A DNA stretch of 7,503 nt from Planctomycetaceae bacterium (GCA_003503535.1 DOCI01000129.1:4354-11856), one strand, 5' to 3'. Positions 1 to 6,684 are shown, numbered from the stretch's first letter. Program-made: numbers and translations. Notes: generated from the letters alone by a model not told the origin.

Positions 1-1
1 C

Positions 2-928
2 GTTGAACGATGGGTTGGTGATCTCGATCATGAAATTAAATCGTCTGACGGAACTGAAGACGACGTGCAAACTGAAATTGAGAAACAACTCTCTCAACTC
101 CGCTCGCTGGTGAATGGTTACGACTTCGCAAAAGTTCTCAGCCGATACTATAAAGGATTTCAGCAACAGAACGACAATCTTCAGCAAGCCGCGTTACGGT
201 GGTTGAGAGCAGAATATAGTACAAAAACGGAAGCCAGGGAGGACCTGGGTGTGCGCTCAATAATTGATGACGCAGATTTTTATGACTCTCTTAAGCTGCT
301 GGCTGCTTTTGTGAGGATCGCAGGTTACCGGGGGTTGTTGATTTGCCTGGATGAATTAGTCGTATTGTCTCACCGTCTGAATCACACGTTGGCGCGAAAC
401 AACAATTACGAGACCATCCTCACGATTTTGAACGATGCTCTTCAGGGAACGACAGAGGGCTTGGCTTTCCTTTTTGCAGGGACTGAAGAGTGCCTGGAGG
501 ACCGACGAAGAGGCCTTTTCAGTTACGAAGCATTAGAGACCCGGCTAGCCTCAAATCGTTTTGCCAGCTCGTCAATGCGGGACCTGACTGGCCCTGTTAT
601 TAAGTTGGAGAGTCTGACACCTGAAGACTGTTACGTTCTATTGCACAACATTCGGCATGTATTCGCATCCGGTGAAGAGAAGCAATACCTGATTCCTGAT
701 GAAGGTATTGCGTCTTACCTACAACATTGTCAACAGAGGATGGGCGCCAGCTACTATCAAACACCTCGTGAAACCGTCAAGGACTTTACCGGTTTACTGC
801 AGATACTGGAGCAGCATCCTGATCAATCATGGCAATCGCTACTTGGTCAATTCCATCAGCCGGAAACTCAAAAGCCTTCCGCCGGCAATCATTCTCGTTC
901 TGACGACTTATCGGAATTTCGGCTGTGA
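2..928 (+). CDS. BrxC/BrxD-type (DUF2791) P-loop ATPase, 5' end outside window
   Basis: C-terminal 308 residues of an ATP-binding protein of the BREX BrxC/BrxD (DUF2791) family. The frame stays open to the left edge, so the GTG at 65 is probably an internal valine and the true start and Walker A loop lie upstream. A Walker B strand is clear at about 335-355 (LLICLDE). It is followed by a sensor-like strand ending FAGTEE near 479 and by the family-typical segment EDRRRGLFSYEALETRL. The C-terminal part is helical. In BREX type 2 and related islands the small ATPase BrxD sits beside an Lhr-like helicase, as here, and the pair is thought to act on DNA with ATP hydrolysis. The stop overlaps the helicase start by four bases, so the two are co-translated. 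The BREX type cannot be decided, because no pglX, pglZ or similar gene is visible. Family call fairly sure; exact subfamily uncertain. Confidence 0.85.
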   Translation, partial: VERWVGDLDHEIKSSDGTEDDVQTEIEKQLSQLRSLVNGYDFAKVLSRYYKGFQQQNDNLQQAALRWLRAEYSTKTEAREDLGVRSIIDDADFYDSLKLLAAFVRIAGYRGLLICLDELVVLSHRLNHTLARNNNYETILTILNDALQGTTEGLAFLFAGTEECLEDRRRGLFSYEALETRLASNRFASSSMRDLTGPVIKLESLTPEDCYVLLHNIRHVFASGEEKQYLIPDEGIASYLQHCQQRMGASYYQTPRETVKDFTGLLQILEQHPDQSWQSLLGQFHQPETQKPSAGNHSRSDDLSEFRL

Positions 929-3123
929 GTAATCACCCTGCCTACGAGAAGCTTGCTCCCTCGATACAAAGAGCACTCTACAAAAAGGGATGGGAAACAC
1001 TTCGACCTTTGCAGGAGCAGGCCATCCACATCCTCTGCGGTACCGAATCCGACCTTCTCATTTCAGCGCAGACTGCGGCAGGAAAAACGGAAGCCGCCTT
1101 TCTTCCGATATTATCTTTAATCCAACCTAATTCGATGGGGTCTGTGCGGGCGATCTATGTCGGTCCCTTGAAAGCACTCATTAATGATCAGTTCCGTCGG
1201 CTTGAAGACTTGTGTCAGTATGCGGAAATTCCGGTGCATCGATGGCATGGTGATGTCTCATCGAAATCTAAGAAAGAACTGGTGAAGTGTCCCGGTGGAG
1301 TGCTGTTGATCACACCGGAATCTCTGGAATCGATATTCATTAATCGCAGTGAATCCCTCAGGCATCTATTTCATAGTTTATCTTATATCGTACTCGATGA
1401 AGTGCATTCGATGCATGGCTCCGAACGCGGAACCCATCTCCGCAGCCTCTTGTCACGCCTTGATCATTACACGATTACTCAACCACGGCTTGTCGGTTTG
1501 TCTGCTACAATTGGCGCTCCGGAACAAACCTGCCATTGGATGCGTCCCGATCAGCCAGAACGTGTTAAGTTATTATTAGATGAAAATAACCAGAAGTCCG
1601 TCCGCTTCGGGCTTTTTGCATATTTCCAGGATAATGAGGAACTGAGCGACGATTCAAAGCTTGACGAATCGAAAACAGCAACGGGAAAGCAGGCGTTAAT
1701 CAACCATGTTTTCCAGTCTTTTTCAAGAGAAAAAAATTTGATCTTCGTTAATGCACGTGCGGGAGTGGAGTTCTACACCGACGAACTTAACCGGCGCGCT
1801 AAATCGATGGGAAAACATGGTCAATTCCTGATCCATCATGGTTCCCTCAGTAAGGAGATCAGACAACATACCGAAAAAATGATGCTCGGACGTCGCCCCT
1901 ATTCCACAGTTTGTAGTGCGACGCTCGAACTGGGGATCGATATTGGAAATGTGCGATCGATTGCTCAAATTGGTTGTCCCTGGTCTGTCAGTTCTCTCTT
2001 GCAACGACTCGGACGTAGCGGTCGGGAAGAAGGTGCGTCGCAGCGAATGCAACTTTATGTGGTCGAGCCTTTGCCTATCGGTAAGAACGAAGCGAAATAC
2101 TATCCCGAATTGATTCAGGCCATCGCCCTCACAGAGTTAATGCTGGAAAAGTGGGTTGAACCTCCTTTGTCTGCTGTGGGTGATCTCAGCACTCTGATCC
2201 ATCAGGTTCTGAGTCTTATCACGGAAACCGGAGGTGTTTCGGCATTGATGTTATATCGTCGACTCATTAAAGCTGGGGCATTCCGTAGTGTCCCACAAGA
2301 GGTATTTATTCGGCTCCTCAAAAAAATGGGGCAAGAGGATCTGGTCGAACAAACAGAAGAAGGAGATTTAATCCTCGGATTGAAAGGGGAGATAATTGTA
2401 AGATCTCATGACTTCTATGCCGCGTTTTCATCGACTCCCGAATTCCGTGTTGTATTTCAGAGTCGCCCACTAGGTCGGCTGCCGACCATTTATGTCCCGG
2501 AAGTCGGGAGTCATCTTTTGCTGGCGGGGCGCAGGTGGCGGGTTTTAGAAGTGGATCATACACGCAGGGAAATCGCTGTGAAACCTGCCCAAGGACGCAA
2601 ACAGCCACTTTTTACAGGTGGGAATGGAGTGATTCATCGCAGGGTGAGGCAAAAAATGCGTGACGTACTCAGCGATCAGGCCGTCTATGCGTATCTGAAT
2701 CCGACAGGGAAAGAACTGCTTGAAGCTGCTCGTCAGGAATTTGTTTCCAAACGTCTGCAGCAAACAGATTTGCTTCCGCTTTCCGATTCAAAAACGATCT
2801 GGTTTCCGTGGACCGGAAGTCATATCCAGTCAACTCTTGTCGCACTTCTAAAACACCACCGTATGAAAGTCACTGAAGGATTGTTCTCGCTGGAAATTGA
2901 GATGAGCGAGACTCATTTTCGTAACGCACTACGGAAAATTGTAAATAATCTGCCTAAACCAGAGTTAATTGCTCCACTATTATCGCACTCAGTGGAAGCA
3001 AGAAAGTATGACGAATTTCTAGACGATTGGCTCAGAGAATGGTCGATCTGCCAAGACATCATTGACCTGGAGGGGGCCGCGATCGAATTACAAAACGCTC
3101 TGAAAAGTGCAATCAATCATTGA
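925..3123 (+). CDS. Lhr-like DEAD/DEAH-box helicase (BrxHI type)
   Basis: Superfamily 2 helicase of 732 aa, about the usual size of BrxHI/Lhr-core proteins. Motif I (AQTAAGKT) is at residues 48-55, Ia (GPLKAL) at 80-85, Ib (TPESLE) at 130-135, II (DEVH) at 158-161 and III (SAT) at 193-195. In the second RecA domain, LIFVNAR is followed by the motif V stretch ATLELGIDIG near 332-341 and motif VI (QRLGRSGR) at 360-367. The C-terminal half carries the winged-helix and beta-barrel layout of Lhr proteins, with recognisable LLLAGRRW. All motor motifs look intact, so an active ATP-dependent nucleic-acid translocase is expected. The GTG start at 925 overlaps the upstream stop (GTGA), and the next in-frame Met lies beyond motif I, so no shorter start is possible. 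Pairing with a DUF2791 ATPase points to phage defence by context. A general repair role like that of Lhr is the alternative. Confidence 0.9.
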   Translation: MSNHPAYEKLAPSIQRALYKKGWETLRPLQEQAIHILCGTESDLLISAQTAAGKTEAAFLPILSLIQPNSMGSVRAIYVGPLKALINDQFRRLEDLCQYAEIPVHRWHGDVSSKSKKELVKCPGGVLLITPESLESIFINRSESLRHLFHSLSYIVLDEVHSMHGSERGTHLRSLLSRLDHYTITQPRLVGLSATIGAPEQTCHWMRPDQPERVKLLLDENNQKSVRFGLFAYFQDNEELSDDSKLDESKTATGKQALINHVFQSFSREKNLIFVNARAGVEFYTDELNRRAKSMGKHGQFLIHHGSLSKEIRQHTEKMMLGRRPYSTVCSATLELGIDIGNVRSIAQIGCPWSVSSLLQRLGRSGREEGASQRMQLYVVEPLPIGKNEAKYYPELIQAIALTELMLEKWVEPPLSAVGDLSTLIHQVLSLITETGGVSALMLYRRLIKAGAFRSVPQEVFIRLLKKMGQEDLVEQTEEGDLILGLKGEIIVRSHDFYAAFSSTPEFRVVFQSRPLGRLPTIYVPEVGSHLLLAGRRWRVLEVDHTRREIAVKPAQGRKQPLFTGGNGVIHRRVRQKMRDVLSDQAVYAYLNPTGKELLEAARQEFVSKRLQQTDLLPLSDSKTIWFPWTGSHIQSTLVALLKHHRMKVTEGLFSLEIEMSETHFRNALRKIVNNLPKPELIAPLLSHSVEARKYDEFLDDWLREWSICQDIIDLEGAAIELQNALKSAINH

Positions 3124-3136
3124 GTGAATTGAACGC

Positions 3137-3153
3137 CACACAGAATTTGTGTG
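3137..3153 (+). terminator. Small inverted repeat after the helicase
   Basis: CACACA-GAATT-TGTGTG forms a perfect 6-bp stem with a 5-base loop, 13 bases past the helicase stop. There is no T-run after it, so it is at best a weak or Rho-assisted terminator or an RNA 3'-end stabiliser. Confidence 0.3.
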
Positions 3154-3311
3154 AGGTGATCGCAACTGAAAGTTTGTGTTTTCTCTGCATTAGCAAATCT
3201 TGTCAGGACTATCTGGTTCCGTTATAAAGGGCACGGACTATTGAGGTACTTCATCTCACTGATAGCTAAAAACAAGAAGTTATCCGAATCGATCAGATCA
3301 AACTTAAAGAA

Positions 3312-3350
3312 CCTGTCTGCGGTGACAAGTAATTGTCAATCGCAGACAGG
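3312..3350. terminator. Hairpin ending the minus-strand cassette, possibly bidirectional
   Basis: Left arm CCTGTCTGCG pairs with right arm CGCAGACAGG in ten perfect pairs. After a small bulge, TGACA pairs with TGTCA, leaving a short AT-rich loop. On the minus strand it comes 49 bases after the stop of the last cassette gene and is followed by TTCTTTAAG. On the plus strand it is followed by GATTTTCTC. Neither T-tract is ideal, but the place between convergent units makes a two-way terminator the simplest reading. Confidence 0.6.
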
Positions 3351-3399
3351 GATTTTCTCAGAGACATCAAGGATTAATGCCTCAACCGGTAATTTCAAT

Positions 3400-3594
3400 T
3401 CATCGAGAATGACACTGTCGAATTCGCTCCATCAATTCCTGTATCTCCGTGTTGTTTAATGGAACTTGCTCACCACAGCCGACCGTTTCCAAATGCGGTC
3501 GAGCAAAGTCTTCGCCATAGGGGACGATTTCTTCCAGCCAGAAGTTTAGCGCGGCCAGAATATTGGCCCGTTCCTGTTCAGTGATTTGCAACAC
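3400..3594 (-). CDS. Small conserved-looking protein, last gene of the UBL cassette
   Basis: 64 aa, function unknown. It is mainly helical, with an N-terminal segment ([19 protein letters not shown]) and a C-terminal helix ([12 protein letters not shown]) joined by a linker. The sequence resembles short planctomycete proteins with an 'LAALxxW' core, but I know no role for them. No signal peptide or membrane segment is seen. It overlaps the 3' end of the E1-like gene by 17 bases, so it is probably translationally coupled. The chosen start is GTG, yet the best ribosome site (GAAGGAG) lies 13 bases away, rather far. An in-frame ATC and ATT sit between them, so the true start may be a few codons earlier and non-standard. 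Position and overlap suggest a partner or regulator of the conjugation enzymes. Confidence 0.7.
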   Translation of the reverse strand: MLQITEQERANILAALNFWLEEIVPYGEDFARPHLETVGCGEQVPLNNTEIQELMERIRQCHSR

Positions 3595-4285
3595 AATGAC
3601 GATGTGTCTCCTTCAAAGCTGGGGATATGGTGAGTTCTGAGGCCAGCAGATTCAACGAAAGGTCCGCATCGATTGGTAATTTTCTTAGCCAGCGAGTGAA
3701 CTGATGCAGCATCAGACCAGCCGCCAGACTGGCGGTGTAAATCGTGCTGCGGGACGTGCAGGTTCCCTGTTGCGCTTCGGCCTGCGGGAACAGTGAGTTT
3801 CCATACTGCTGATCACTGCTTGGATCAGCAGAGGTCAAAACCCGAATCACCTCTCCCTGCATCCGGCCATCACACCAGAAGAGGCAGGAGGGGTGAGCTG
3901 ATTTCCAGATCGCAGCGCGAGCCGAGATTGAATCGACACAACAAAAGATTACCTCACCGAGGGTATATTGTGGACGGTATCGATCTTCAATCGTGTTGAC
4001 TGTGATCTTTGGATCGAGCCGCTCTATGGCTGCTTTGGTGGCTTGAACTTTAGATACCCCCAGATCACTTTCGAGATATCCCTGAGTGGTGATATTGCTG
4101 ACTTCCACAACATCAAAATCAATCAACTGCAGTTGTGGCATCCCAATCGTCGCCAGTTGCAGGGCGACCTGTCGGCCAATCGCCCCCACACCGATCACTG
4201 TTGCGGAGAGCGACGTGATTCGGGGACGGGGCACCAGTTCCTGTTGTCTGACAAATCGATCCGGTATCTCAGTCGTCATGGTCAT
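3578..4285 (-). CDS. ThiF/MoeB/E1-like UBL-adenylating enzyme
   Basis: 235-aa E1-like enzyme expected to adenylate the C-terminal glycine of the cassette's UBL with ATP and then carry it as a thioester. The nucleotide loop GxGxxG is at residues 32-37 (GVGAIG). The acidic pair D56/D58 and N64, Q68 and K79 follow in the order of ThiF/MoeB, and D118 in CVDS matches the Mg/ATP aspartate. C176 in GTCTSRST is the best catalytic cysteine candidate. The E1 'RQ' arginine appears replaced by T67 (NITTQ). There are no CxxC zinc pairs and no separate E2-binding domain, so this is a minimal single-domain E1. The ATG at 4285 was chosen over a longer frame to 4384 because AGGAAG sits six bases before it. 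It overlaps the JAMM gene by 17 bases and the downstream small gene by 17, supporting one operon. Confidence 0.88.
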   Translation of the reverse strand: MTMTTEIPDRFVRQQELVPRPRITSLSATVIGVGAIGRQVALQLATIGMPQLQLIDFDVVEVSNITTQGYLESDLGVSKVQATKAAIERLDPKITVNTIEDRYRPQYTLGEVIFCCVDSISARAAIWKSAHPSCLFWCDGRMQGEVIRVLTSADPSSDQQYGNSLFPQAEAQQGTCTSRSTIYTASLAAGLMLHQFTRWLRKLPIDADLSLNLLASELTISPALKETHRHCVANH

Positions 4286-4955
4286 TGCGTTCTTCCTGTC
4301 GTTGAGTTTGGGATAAAAAATCATCAGTCTCATCCCAGAGATCGAATCGGAATTCGTTCTCCAGAAAGTCAATCGCGTCCTCATCCTGATTGTTGAATAG
4401 TGTTTTCGAGTTATGACTTTGAACGTGGGTCAGATATTCGCTTTCCCAGGATTCGTGGTCACAGCCAGTAAAGCTCTGTGAGTAGTCGATCTCCACCGGG
4501 ATTCTCAGGCTCGCTCCCTGTCCGGTGTTCATTTGCAGTCGGGCATAGGATTTTCCGCCTCGCGCCAGAATAAACATCACTGCCCACTCCGACTGACCGA
4601 ACACGCGGGCAAAGGTTTGTTCATCCGTCTGGCTGGGTAGCGGACAATTCCCCGGATGGGTATGCATCCAGATCCGCCCGAACTGTTCCGGTCGCAAGCC
4701 CGCATCCACCTGTTCATCAAACAGGTCCGCGACTGACTCATCCTCAAATGCGACATGCGCCCAGGAACAAACCTGTCGGACAAGTTTTAGATCTCGGACA
4801 AACAAAAGATCTTCGCTGGCCGTGATTGCAAAGCCGCCGACTTCCGTCTCACCGTAATCACGCAGGAACAGCAGTTTGGCCCAGGCAGTCGGACTGAACC
4901 GTAACACTGGTTTGCGGGATTTGTGGTTCCGTTGTCGGGAACGGTTCGTACTCAT
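4269..4955 (-). CDS. JAMM (JAB/MPN/Mov34) metalloprotease, candidate UBL deconjugase
   Basis: 228-aa protein with a full zinc-protease JAMM signature: E38 in ETEVGG, then H98-x-H100-x7-S108-x2-D111 ([14 protein letters not shown]). H98, H100 and D111 would bind zinc, and E38 would activate water. In prokaryotic UBL cassettes such enzymes trim the UBL tail or cleave UBL-target isopeptide bonds, and that is the likely role here. The C-terminal about 80 residues are acidic (D/E rich) and may be a binding tail. The ATG at 4955 follows AAGAAGAGAG closely and is preferred. An ATG seven codons earlier (4976) has a poorer site, and a GTG at 4907 would still keep E38. The start lies inside the upstream gene, giving a 98-base overlap. 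That overlap only touches the E2 tail after its last CxxC. Confidence 0.88.
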   Translation of the reverse strand: MSTNRSRQRNHKSRKPVLRFSPTAWAKLLFLRDYGETEVGGFAITASEDLLFVRDLKLVRQVCSWAHVAFEDESVADLFDEQVDAGLRPEQFGRIWMHTHPGNCPLPSQTDEQTFARVFGQSEWAVMFILARGGKSYARLQMNTGQGASLRIPVEIDYSQSFTGCDHESWESEYLTHVQSHNSKTLFNNQDEDAIDFLENEFRFDLWDETDDFLSQTQRQEERNDHDD

Positions 4956-5919
4956 CACTCTCTTCTTGAGCTTCATGGCAATCAGGACACCTTTCGGAAT
5001 CGGTTAAACAGGAGGGGCAGCAGGGTGTGTCACAGTCCACACACGTGGACAGACACCCGGAACAACAATAGTCATCGCAGCCCGGGCAGGCTTCGAGACA
5101 ACCGCGGCAGGTATTCTCATCGCAGCCTGCACAGCGATCGATGCAGTCTTCGCAGATTGCTCCGATACACTGACCGCAGGAGACAATCGCATCAGAACTT
5201 CGCAAGTCGCCGCAGTCATCACAGAGCGTCCCGAACCAGTCGTCGAGTCCCACATAAGGACTTCCCTCGTTGTAGGTCCGCAGCAGATTGGCGACGATCA
5301 CAATAAAGTCGTGGATTCTTCCCTGCGAAAGGGCAGCCGCAATGGCCTGCCGGCCGTCTCCTTCACAGAGTGATTCAGACTGGACATGGGGGTGAGTCAC
5401 CTCGTCATTAGTCGATGAGGGATTGGGTTCCAGTGCCACCACACGGTACGGGGAGCACTGGCCACTTTGCAGTTCCCGGCAATGCAATTGAATCTCAAAG
5501 GGGCCGAGTTCGACTCCCAGCAGCGTGATCGGTTCGGTGGTGACGGAAAGCACGTGTGTCGACGAATCAAACTTCACGTCGGTAAAGTCATCGGCCAGTG
5601 CTTCCAGATCGGCAAGCAGATCTCGCAAAGTGGGTGTGACCTGCCTGGGTTGAGGACGATCAAATTCATCACGCAGTGAAGTCATCGCGTCATGAAACTG
5701 ATTCAGCTGACTACGAAATTCTCGTTTCAGCCGCTCAGCCGCGAGCAGCCAGTCGTGTGCCATCGCAGTTTCTTGTAGATGGGGAATCTGTTCGAGTCTC
5801 TTCCAGAGCTCAACGGGAAGTTCTGGAATCGGCTCTTGGGTTGTGGTCGCCTCAAAATGCTTCTGGAGGATCCTTGCAGGACGCAGCCAGACGTTTCGAG
5901 AAGCACGCTTTTTATTCAT
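4858..5919 (-). CDS. E2-like conjugating protein fused to a cysteine-rich RING-like region
   Basis: 353 aa in three parts. Residues 35-115 are charged helices, perhaps a coiled coil. Residues about 115-225 look like a divergent E2/UBC fold, with T-HPHV at 175-179 matching the E2 HPN motif and C185 (LCEG) in the place of the active cysteine, nine residues after H176. Residues 233-314 hold 22 cysteines, including ten CxxC pairs; from 256 on they form about four repeats of 15 residues (xCxxCLxxCxxCD). This resembles an all-cysteine RING or binuclear treble-clef array, so the protein may combine E2 and E3 roles: take the UBL from the E1 and pass it to a target bound through the zinc region. The tail after 320 is acidic and loose. 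Start ATG has GAAAGG seven bases upstream. It lies between the UBL and JAMM genes. E2 call good; E3 function inferred only. Confidence 0.82.
   Translation of the reverse strand: MNKKRASRNVWLRPARILQKHFEATTTQEPIPELPVELWKRLEQIPHLQETAMAHDWLLAAERLKREFRSQLNQFHDAMTSLRDEFDRPQPRQVTPTLRDLLADLEALADDFTDVKFDSSTHVLSVTTEPITLLGVELGPFEIQLHCRELQSGQCSPYRVVALEPNPSSTNDEVTHPHVQSESLCEGDGRQAIAAALSQGRIHDFIVIVANLLRTYNEGSPYVGLDDWFGTLCDDCGDLRSSDAIVSCGQCIGAICEDCIDRCAGCDENTCRGCLEACPGCDDYCCSGCLSTCVDCDTPCCPSCLTDSERCPDCHEAQEESDEYEPFPTTEPQIPQTSVTVQSDCLGQTAVPA
4978..5154 (-). repeat. Tandem 15-residue cysteine repeats in the E2-fused zinc region
   Basis: Codes for residues 256-314 of the E2-like protein. Units begin at about residues 256, 270, 285 and 300, with spacing C-x2-C-x3-C-x2-C and then about four or five residues before the next unit. 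The third and fourth units start with CC. The last unit is altered, with six residues before the final CxxC. The repeat is seen at protein level; the codons have diverged. Confidence 0.7.
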
Positions 5920-5943
5920 GGATGCCTTTCATGTATAAAACTT

Positions 5944-5979
5944 CAGAGACCATCGGGAGTTCGATCCCGACAGTCTCTG
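5944..5979 (-). terminator. Hairpin between the UBL and E2 genes, possible attenuator
   Basis: CAGAGAC pairs with GTCTCTG and TCGGGA with TCCCGA, with a 2x2 internal loop (CA/CA) and a 6-base loop GTTCGA. On the minus strand it is followed after three bases by TTTTATAC, so it looks like a weak intrinsic terminator or an RNA-processing stem. It lies inside the leader of the E2 gene, 25 bases before its start. It could lower downstream enzyme levels relative to the UBL, which is needed in excess. Confidence 0.6.
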
Positions 5980-5998
5980 GAAATAGAAAATCAAAAAA

Positions 5999-6220
5999 TT
6001 ACCCGGCTCCTTCGATCTTGGTTGGTGTGATCGAAATCCGATCTCCCTCCTGCAGAATCTGTTGGGAGGCACAGGGTTGCCTGTTGACGCGGATCAGATA
6101 GTCGCTGGCTGGCCGGTTGCCGACTTTTTCCGTAAAGACATCCTGAACAGACGCCCCGTCCGGAACTTCGATATAGTCGGCGAATCCGCCGCCATCGTTG
6201 TTGATTAATAAAACCTGCAT
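5999..6220 (-). CDS. Beta-grasp ubiquitin-like modifier protein (MoaD/ThiS/UBL type)
   Basis: 73-aa single-domain protein, the size of MoaD/ThiS/ubiquitin-like modifiers. An N-terminal strand (MQVLLIN), a helix-forming stretch (ASVQDVFTE), a strand near YLIRVN and the turn-strand [18 protein letters not shown] follow the beta-grasp order. The GDxIxITP ending is typical of MoaD/ThiS-like folds and of bacterial ubiquitin-like families. The chain ends Gly-Ala-Gly rather than Gly-Gly, with a free terminal glycine for the E1 to adenylate. It is expected to be the modifier attached to targets by the E1 and E2 coded downstream. Start ATG has GAAAGG about seven bases upstream, nearly the same ribosome site as the E2 gene. 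A hairpin separates it from the E2 gene. A sulfur-carrier role is the alternative, but the E2 and JAMM neighbours favour protein conjugation. Confidence 0.85.
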   Translation of the reverse strand: MQVLLINNDGGGFADYIEVPDGASVQDVFTEKVGNRPASDYLIRVNRQPCASQQILQEGDRISITPTKIEGAG

Positions 6221-6268
6221 AAAGTGCCTTTCAAAATGGGTCAGAGAAAAATATGAGCTTGGTTTGAA

Positions 6269-6445
6269 TCAGCGAGAGTGAATCAGATGTTGCCGGTATC
6301 GAGAACGCGAGCCGACCTTGCGGAAAGTGCGTCGACCACGACGTTGACCGCTCCGGAGCGTTTGCCGTCCAGGCTGGCTCGTCCCCTTCGAAGCTGAGCA
6401 CGTAAACTTATTGGCTCTCACTGACTTTGGTGATGGATTAAACAT
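6269..6445 (-). CDS. Possible arginine-rich small protein
   Basis: 58-aa open frame filling most of the gap between the 71-aa gene and the UBL gene. Its ATG overlaps the upstream TAA (positions 6438-6445), a coupling-type arrangement, but no Shine-Dalgarno is seen. The product would have 12 Arg and 4 Lys and no Asp or Glu, with a cluster QRRGRRTFRKV. Such a composition fits a nucleic-acid-binding peptide. It also fits a chance reading of structured non-coding DNA, so this is a weak call. I recognise no family. Confidence 0.3.
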   Translation of the reverse strand: MFNPSPKSVRANKFTCSASKGTSQPGRQTLRSGQRRGRRTFRKVGSRSRYRQHLIHSR

Positions 6446-6653
6446 AAGCCGGCACACTCATGGCCTGTTCAAATTCAGTGAGCCAGTCACGTCCTTCCTC
6501 TTCGTCCCAGTCAATAAACTGGGGCAGTCGGGATTCGGTTTCTACAGACTCCGAGTCTTCTCTTGAGATCAGTTCAAAGCCCAGTCGTTGGATGGTGATG
6601 AGGCTTTCGCCAGTCACACGGGCAATGCTGCGATTCAGTTCAGATGGTTTCAT
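6438..6653 (-). CDS. Small protein with HU-like N-terminal pattern, function unknown
   Basis: 71 aa. The first about 28 residues (MKPSELNRSIARVTGES, then a second helix ending RLGFEL) form two predicted helices. They loosely recall the start of HU/IHF proteins (K-x-EL...A..TG.S), but the DNA-binding arms of HU are absent. The rest is acidic (IDWDEEEGRDWLTEFEQ). I have the impression that similar short proteins are common in planctomycetes, with no assigned function. The ATG at 6653 has AAGGAA nine bases upstream; a TTG at 6671 in the same frame is less likely. The gene begins just after a strong terminator-like hairpin, so its expression depends on read-through or on a promoter I cannot see. 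A small regulator of the cassette is possible. Confidence 0.65.
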   Translation of the reverse strand: MKPSELNRSIARVTGESLITIQRLGFELISREDSESVETESRLPQFIDWDEEEGRDWLTEFEQAMSVPAYV

Positions 6654-6684
6654 GGGGGAGAATTCCTTCAAATGATTTAGGGTT

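Larger units (their letters stand above)
3124..3399. other. Gap between the two convergent blocks
   Basis: Non-coding stretch separating the plus-strand helicase from the minus-strand cassette. I see no supported gene in it. It holds a small inverted repeat just after the helicase stop (3137-3153) and a larger hairpin (3312-3350). Both fit ends of transcription units. No attachment site, tRNA or insertion-sequence end is visible. Confidence 0.6.

Noticed and set aside
3241..3459. Plus-strand 72-codon frame in the convergent gap
   Set aside because: It begins with TTG, has no ribosome site, runs through the hairpin at 3312-3350 and overlaps the 64-aa gene.
3968..4396. Plus-strand open frame of 142 codons opposite the E1 and JAMM genes
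   Set aside because: It lies antisense to two motif-proven genes and has no recognisable features.
4923..5306. Plus-strand open frame of 127 codons opposite the cysteine-rich region
   Set aside because: It is the antisense shadow of the repeated cysteine codons, giving a His/Arg/Ser-rich product with no domain.
3578..5919. CBASS type II Cap2/Cap3 module
   Set aside because: Cap2 is a fused E1-E2 beside a CD-NTase. Here E1 and E2 are separate, a UBL gene is present and no nucleotidyltransferase is seen.
5952..5975. GTTCGATCC, which resembles a tRNA T-loop
   Set aside because: The stem pairs as a simple hairpin with a 6-base loop, the T-arm pairing fails at the second pair, and no acceptor, D or anticodon arms are present.
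5676..6101. Plus-strand open frame of 141 codons across the E2 start, the hairpin and the UBL end
   Set aside because: It crosses a hairpin and two well-supported genes on the other strand and has no family features.
3578..6220. PRTRC cassette (ParB-related, ThiF-related)
   Set aside because: PRTRC also has ThiF, JAB and a small protein, but here there is an E2-like gene with a zinc array and a MoaD-like UBL ending GAG, and no ParB is in view. Sequence beyond the right edge could reopen this.
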